Shown here: piece by piece, positions 23,624-26,929 of the stretch
Layout: each line of letters starts with the position of its first letter
Numbering within the stretch: the stretch's first letter is position 1
The notes under the pieces: model-generated
What the model was told of the DNA's origin: nothing
What the model saw: the letters and a program-made list of their open reading frames with translations, nothing else
The model's database searches: none
Made by a program: the position numbers and the translations under genes
Assembly: GCA_964480735.1 (NCBI GenBank)
Contig: CAYZQS010000033.1
Location: 1 to 26,929 of the forward strand
DNA: 26,929 bases
Source of the DNA: UBA5972 sp964480735
GTDB taxonomy: Bacteria > Pseudomonadota > Alphaproteobacteria > Rhodobacterales > Rhodobacteraceae
Direction: 5' to 3'

Positions 23624-23684
23624 GCCGGTTAAGACTTTTCAAAAAGTCTTAACAAGCAAATTCCAATTTGCTTTCCTCACCGGC
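23624..23684 (+). promoter_or_regulatory. Structured leader: two abutting perfect inverted repeats inside an outer stem
   Basis: GTTAAGACTTTT (23628-23639) and AAAAGTCTTAAC (23642-23653) are perfect inverted copies 2 bases apart. Immediately next, AAGCAAATT (23654-23662) and AATTTGCTT (23665-23673) are again perfect. GCCGG (23624-23628) can pair with CCGGC (23680-23684) and close a two-hairpin junction, competing for one base. The block ends 29 bases before the DUF6356 ATG, so it would lie in that gene's 5' leader. It could also be a dispersed repeat or an intrinsic terminator-like element. Confidence 0.55.
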
Positions 23685-23713
23685 TCTCAAAGAACCACTC
23701 TTGGAGTTTGATC

Positions 23714-23932
23714 ATGATAAACCGCCTGTTTTTTGACCACCCCGCCTCGGTTGACGAAAGCTATTTGCAGCATCTCACCTTTGCCACAGGCTTTGCCGCA
23801 ATGCTGCTTGCCGCGGCAATTGCCGCGATGGCTCACGCGCTGATCCCTGCCCTGTTTGAAAAAACCGCCAGCGGAATTATCGCGCGGCTTTACCATAAAA
23901 CCCATAACCGCGGCGCTGTGGCCTCAGACTAG
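23714..23932 (+). CDS. Small membrane protein, DUF6356-like
   Basis: A 72-residue protein with one hydrophobic helix (about 24-46, ATGFAAMLLAAAIAAMAHAL). The N-terminal motif FFDHPASVDESYLQHLTFA (6-24) is the recognisable hallmark of DUF6356, a small alphaproteobacterial family of unknown function. The C-terminus is basic (ARLYHKTHNR). The ATG at 23714 has GGAG 8 bases upstream. The 3' end overlaps the amidase gene on the opposite strand by 9 bases. The structured element upstream makes leader control plausible. Confidence 0.8.
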   Translation: MINRLFFDHPASVDESYLQHLTFATGFAAMLLAAAIAAMAHALIPALFEKTASGIIARLYHKTHNRGAVASD

Positions 23933-25255
23933 AGCGGCCTCGACCGCAGCACCCAGGCGCAGCAATTTCCGCTCTGAATTTGCGGCACCCATCAACATGA
24001 TCCCGCACGAGGGCGTTTTTGTTGGCAGGGTAAGCGCCGTCAGACCCATCAGATTGGCAACTCTGGTGTTGTTCAGCGCCAGCAGGTTTTCAGAAACATA
24101 GTATTCATGATCCGTCGCCAGCCGCGCCATGTCAGGCGGCATGATGCACGATGACGGCAAAATGACCGAATCATAACCCTTGGTTTTGTCAGCAAATGCC
24201 TTTCGCAACTCCCGCAGGTGTGACCAGCCCTGCACGTAGTCCACACCACTGAAATTTGCACCAGCGCGAAACCGCTCTAAAATTTCGGAGAACATCAGCG
24301 ACGGGTCCGCCTCGATCACATCGCGCCAGCAACCGTAAGCATCCACCGTAAACAGACATGGCGCAAGGCGTATGGCTTCGCCCACCTCGGTGATTTCACC
24401 CCGCTCAACAATGCCGCCTGCCGCTGTGATCTGCCTGACCGCGCGTTCAAATCCAACGCGGGGATCATCACGCAGGTCTTCCATTCCCACTGTTTCCAAA
24501 ACCAGAAACCGCCGACCCGTCACATCCGCATTTGTAAGATCCGCCGCCCTGTCACCTGACAGCGCCGCCAACATATATGCCGCGTCCTCAACAGAGCGGC
24601 ACAGCGGTCCGACCGTGTCAAACGTTGCACACAGGGGCACGACTCCGCTGACTGACAGCAGACCGTGCGTTGTTTTTAACCCCACCAGATCGTTCCACGC
24701 CGATGGAATGCGCACAGAGCCACCGGTGTCAGACCCGATCCCGCAGGCCGCCAACCCAAAGGCAACCGACGCGGCCGCGCCGGACGAGGAACCGCCCGAA
24801 ACCGCATTTGCATCGTTCACACAGGGCGGCGTTGCCGTCACCGGATTGTATCCAAGGCCGGAAAACGCCAGTTCGGACATATGGGTTTTGCCCAAACACA
24901 CCAGCCCGGCGCGGGTGGCGTTTTGCAGGACTTCCGCATCACGCGCGGGCACACGGCCCTTCAAATAGGCAGACCCGGCCTCTGTTGCCACACCCGCCGT
25001 ATCAAAAAGGTCTTTCCACGAAATCGGCACTCCGTCCAGCAATCCAATCCGGTGTCCGGTTGCGGCCCGCCGGGATGCTTCTGCCGCTTCTGCAACGGCC
25101 CTGTCCGCTGTCACCCGCGCATAAATCCGGTCGCGCAGGGGGTGCGCATCAATCGCATCCAGATAGGTCCGGCATAAATCCAACGGATCAATTTCGCCTC
25201 GTGCAATTCCGCGCCCCAGATCACAGGCGGATTGTGTCAGCCAGTCTTTGCTCAT
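23924..25255 (-). CDS. Amidase-signature family hydrolase
   Basis: A 443-residue amidase of the Ser-cisSer-Lys family. The catalytic triad is complete: Lys81 in GVPISWKDLFD, cis-Ser156 in GGSSSG, and nucleophile Ser180 in GSDTGGSVRIPSAW, with the usual 24-residue gap between the two serines. The family also includes GatA; the absence of gatB/gatC neighbours, the short length and the divergent C-terminus (LMGLTALTLPTKTPSCGIML) argue for a catabolic or detoxifying amidase instead. The substrate cannot be read from the sequence. AAGGAAG lies 6 bases before the ATG at 25253-25255. It is divergent from the ubiH-like gene. Confidence 0.92.
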   Translation of the reverse strand: MSKDWLTQSACDLGRGIARGEIDPLDLCRTYLDAIDAHPLRDRIYARVTADRAVAEAAEASRRAATGHRIGLLDGVPISWKDLFDTAGVATEAGSAYLKGRVPARDAEVLQNATRAGLVCLGKTHMSELAFSGLGYNPVTATPPCVNDANAVSGGSSSGAAASVAFGLAACGIGSDTGGSVRIPSAWNDLVGLKTTHGLLSVSGVVPLCATFDTVGPLCRSVEDAAYMLAALSGDRAADLTNADVTGRRFLVLETVGMEDLRDDPRVGFERAVRQITAAGGIVERGEITEVGEAIRLAPCLFTVDAYGCWRDVIEADPSLMFSEILERFRAGANFSGVDYVQGWSHLRELRKAFADKTKGYDSVILPSSCIMPPDMARLATDHEYYVSENLLALNNTRVANLMGLTALTLPTKTPSCGIMLMGAANSERKLLRLGAAVEAALV

Positions 25256-25338
25256 TCGTCACTTCCTTTAACAATCAGCAAAAGCTAGCGGCGCTTTCTT
25301 TAATGGACAATCCCGTTTCAGCATTCATATTGAGGCGC

Positions 25339-26565
25339 ATGAAACATGATTGTGACATTCTGATTGTTGGCGGTGGCCTGAATGGCCCCGCACTGGCGCT
25401 GGCACTGGCGGGCAACGGGCTGCGGATCACAATTGTTGACAGCCTGCCCGTCACAACCAGAACCAACCCGGCGTTTGACGGGCGCGCCTATGCGCTGGCG
25501 CTGGCCACCCGCCGTATGCTGGCCGCGCTGAATATTTGGCCTGTGGTCGAGAACCACAGCCAGCCGATTTTGGATATTGTCGTCAGCGACGGACGCCCCG
25601 GTGAAGGTGCCGCCCCCTGGGCCCTGCATTTTGATCATCGCGAAATCGAAGAAGGCCCTATGGGCCATATGCTGGAAGACCGCTATTTGCGCCGTGCTTT
25701 GCTGGATGCCGTGGCGGCAAATCCGGACATCACGCAAATATCCGATGCAACGGTCATTGCCCAAACGGTGCATCCCACCCACGTCAGCGTAACGTGCAAC
25801 GACGGCAAATCCATTTCCGCCGGTTTGCTGGTTGGATGTGACGGGCGCAACAGCGGCACCGCACGGCGCGCCGGAATTTTGCGCAGCGGATGGGACTATG
25901 GCCAGACGGCGCTGGTCTGCGCGGTCAATCACGAACGGCCACACTATGGCGCGGCGCACCAGTTTTTCATGCCCTCCGGCCCGCTGGGCATTCTGCCGTT
26001 GCCGGGGAACCGGTGCTCTATTGTCTGGGCCGAAGACACCGCCAAGGCAGACCACATAAAGGCGATGTCAGACGCCGATTTTCTGGCTGAACTGCGTCCG
26101 CGTTTTGGCGAGTATCTGGGCGATATCACGCTTAAAGGCGACAGGTTTTCCTATCCCCTGTCCCTGTCTTTGGCAAACAGCATGACCGCCGGGCGAACGG
26201 TGCTGGTTGGCGATGCCGCCCACGGGGTGCACCCGTTGGCGGGTCAGGGCCTGAACCTTGGACTGCGTGATGTGGCCGCGCTGTCAGAGGTGCTCATCCA
26301 TGCGCAGCGCCGGGGTGAGGATTTTGCTGCTGTTGACGTTCTGGAACGCTATGCCCGCTGGCGAAGGTTTGACACCGCCAGCATGGCCGCTGCTACAGAC
26401 AGTATCAACAGGCTGTTTTCCAACGATAATTCTCTGCTTCGTGCCGGGCGCGACATCGGGCTGGGCGCTGTAAACGCCGTCCCGGCCCTGCGCCGCGCCT
26501 TCATACGCAATGCGGCAGGCCTGACGGGCGAGCTGCCAAAACTGATGGCCGGTCAGAAAATCTGA
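25339..26565 (+). CDS. UbiH/UbiF/COQ6-type FAD-dependent monooxygenase
   Basis: A 408-residue flavoprotein hydroxylase of the ubiquinone-biosynthesis group. FAD motifs are in order: the N-terminal Rossmann fold DILIVGGGLNGPALALAL (G11-x-G13-x-x-G16), the DG motif GCDGRNSG (Asp168-Gly169), and the GD motif VLVGDAAHGVHPLAGQGLNL (Gly291-Asp292), whose HPLAGQGLNLG is the UbiH/COQ6 signature. The ATG at 25339 was chosen because KHDCDILIVGGG is the expected start; GAGG is unusually close (3 bases). A start at 25303 is possible. Which ring position it hydroxylates cannot be told, since UbiH, UbiF, UbiI and the alphaproteobacterial UbiL are similar. Confidence 0.92.
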   Translation: MKHDCDILIVGGGLNGPALALALAGNGLRITIVDSLPVTTRTNPAFDGRAYALALATRRMLAALNIWPVVENHSQPILDIVVSDGRPGEGAAPWALHFDHREIEEGPMGHMLEDRYLRRALLDAVAANPDITQISDATVIAQTVHPTHVSVTCNDGKSISAGLLVGCDGRNSGTARRAGILRSGWDYGQTALVCAVNHERPHYGAAHQFFMPSGPLGILPLPGNRCSIVWAEDTAKADHIKAMSDADFLAELRPRFGEYLGDITLKGDRFSYPLSLSLANSMTAGRTVLVGDAAHGVHPLAGQGLNLGLRDVAALSEVLIHAQRRGEDFAAVDVLERYARWRRFDTASMAAATDSINRLFSNDNSLLRAGRDIGLGAVNAVPALRRAFIRNAAGLTGELPKLMAGQKI

Positions 26566-26573
26566 GGTTTTTT
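26553..26573 (+). terminator. Weak intrinsic terminator candidate after the ubiH-like gene
   Basis: TCAGA-aaa-TCTGA (26553-26565) spans the stop codon and is followed by GG and six T. The 5-bp stem is weak; a longer pyrimidine stretch (to about 26589) follows. Confidence 0.3.
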
Positions 26574-26929
26574 CTTCTTTCTTTCTTGGTCCAAATTCCC
26601 ATTCCGCCGGGTGTTGCGTAGTCGGCCCGCATAAAAGTAACTGATCGAAGATCAGCAAACGACCGGTATATCTGCTGGGTAAATTTTTGACAGCCGCACC
26701 TGTGCACGTTGCTTTCACTGAACTGACGGTCTGTGATTTTCCCTTGGCCGACAACATTGCAAGACCGATTTATTCACCGGCCTTGGCCACGGCAATACAT
26801 CGACAGTGACCGCCCCGCGCAACCGCACACTGCGACCTAAAGCGGTCCGCGCAGAACACTAAAAAGTCGATGAACCGGAAGTCCAGAAGTCCAGAAGTCC
26901 AGAAGTCCAGAAGTCCAGAAGTCCAGAAG
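26566..26929. other. Non-coding tail of the window
   Basis: No supported gene. It contains a T-rich stretch after the stop, a perfect short hairpin CTGATC-GAA-GATCAG (26641-26655), and the tandem repeat at the very end. Minus-strand open frames here run into ubiH antisense and have no family motif. Confidence 0.6.
26878..26929. repeat. 8-bp tandem repeat running off the window
   Basis: GAAGTCCA is repeated six times without error plus a half unit (GAAG), ending exactly at the last base. The true copy number is unknown because the sequence stops inside the array. A period of 8 is not coding-compatible unless the frame shifts are tolerated. Confidence 0.95.

Noticed and set aside
24670..25338. 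N-terminal extension of the UbiH-like protein
   Set aside because: It is antisense to the amidase and rich in Pro/Arg; the flavin-binding fold begins right after the ATG at 25339.
25318..26055. Minus-strand open frame of 245 codons
   Set aside because: Antisense to the UbiH-like gene, which has all three flavin motifs.
26284..26757. Minus-strand open frame reaching into the tail of the window
   Set aside because: About 280 bases are antisense to the UbiH-like gene and the rest has no recognisable motif.
26878..26929. CRISPR array
   Set aside because: The units are 8 bases with no spacers, so it is a plain tandem repeat.

Overview
The window looks like one draft contig from an alphaproteobacterium, most likely of the Rhodobacterales/Roseobacter type. 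This rests on gene content and order (aminotransferase-ftsK-lolA, M17 aminopeptidase-NlpC/P60-DUF2794, an alpha-2-macroglobulin/PBP1C pair, DUF6356) and on moderately GC-rich DNA. The species cannot be named from the sequence. A 100-base run of N lies inside one gene, the left edge cuts through hmgA, and the right edge ends inside an 8-bp tandem repeat, all typical of a draft assembly.

Layout, left to right. (1) 1-2227: a tyrosine/homogentisate catabolism locus. hmgA (cut by the edge, minus strand) is divergent from a MarR regulator translationally coupled to maleylacetoacetate isomerase, and a perfect 18-bp palindrome sits between them. (2) 2228-3038: an 810-bp region without a convincing gene, containing degenerate repeats. 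(3) 3039-10594: a coupled cell-envelope pair, a thioester alpha-2-macroglobulin with a PAN domain and penicillin-binding protein 1C. (4) 10694-14356: beta-carbonic anhydrase on minus; an unknown helical protein, M17 aminopeptidase and an NlpC/P60 peptidase (interrupted by the N gap) on plus; then DUF2794 on minus. (5) 14357-14851: an intergenic region with a candidate small RNA (promoter, long hairpin, very strong intrinsic terminator) and a second hairpin in front of ggt that carries the same 17-base loop on a different stem. (6) 14852-18429: gamma-glutamyltransferase-family protein, HspQ (minus), AEC transporter, and an SLT-domain lipoprotein. (7) 18433-23524, all minus: Lrp/AsnC regulator, DapC-like aminotransferase, FtsK, LolA. 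(8) 23525-26565: a DUF6356 small membrane protein behind two abutting perfect inverted repeats, an amidase on minus, and a UbiH/COQ6-type flavin hydroxylase. (9) 26566-26929: no gene; ends in the tandem repeat.

Most protein-coding content is ordinary chromosomal housekeeping plus the aromatic-degradation locus. There is no phage, insertion sequence, CRISPR array, rRNA or tRNA that I can support. The best candidates for something undescribed are non-coding: the pair of hairpins with a conserved loop and covarying stems around 14459-14772, the structured leader at 23624-23684, and the degenerate repeats at 2600-2925.
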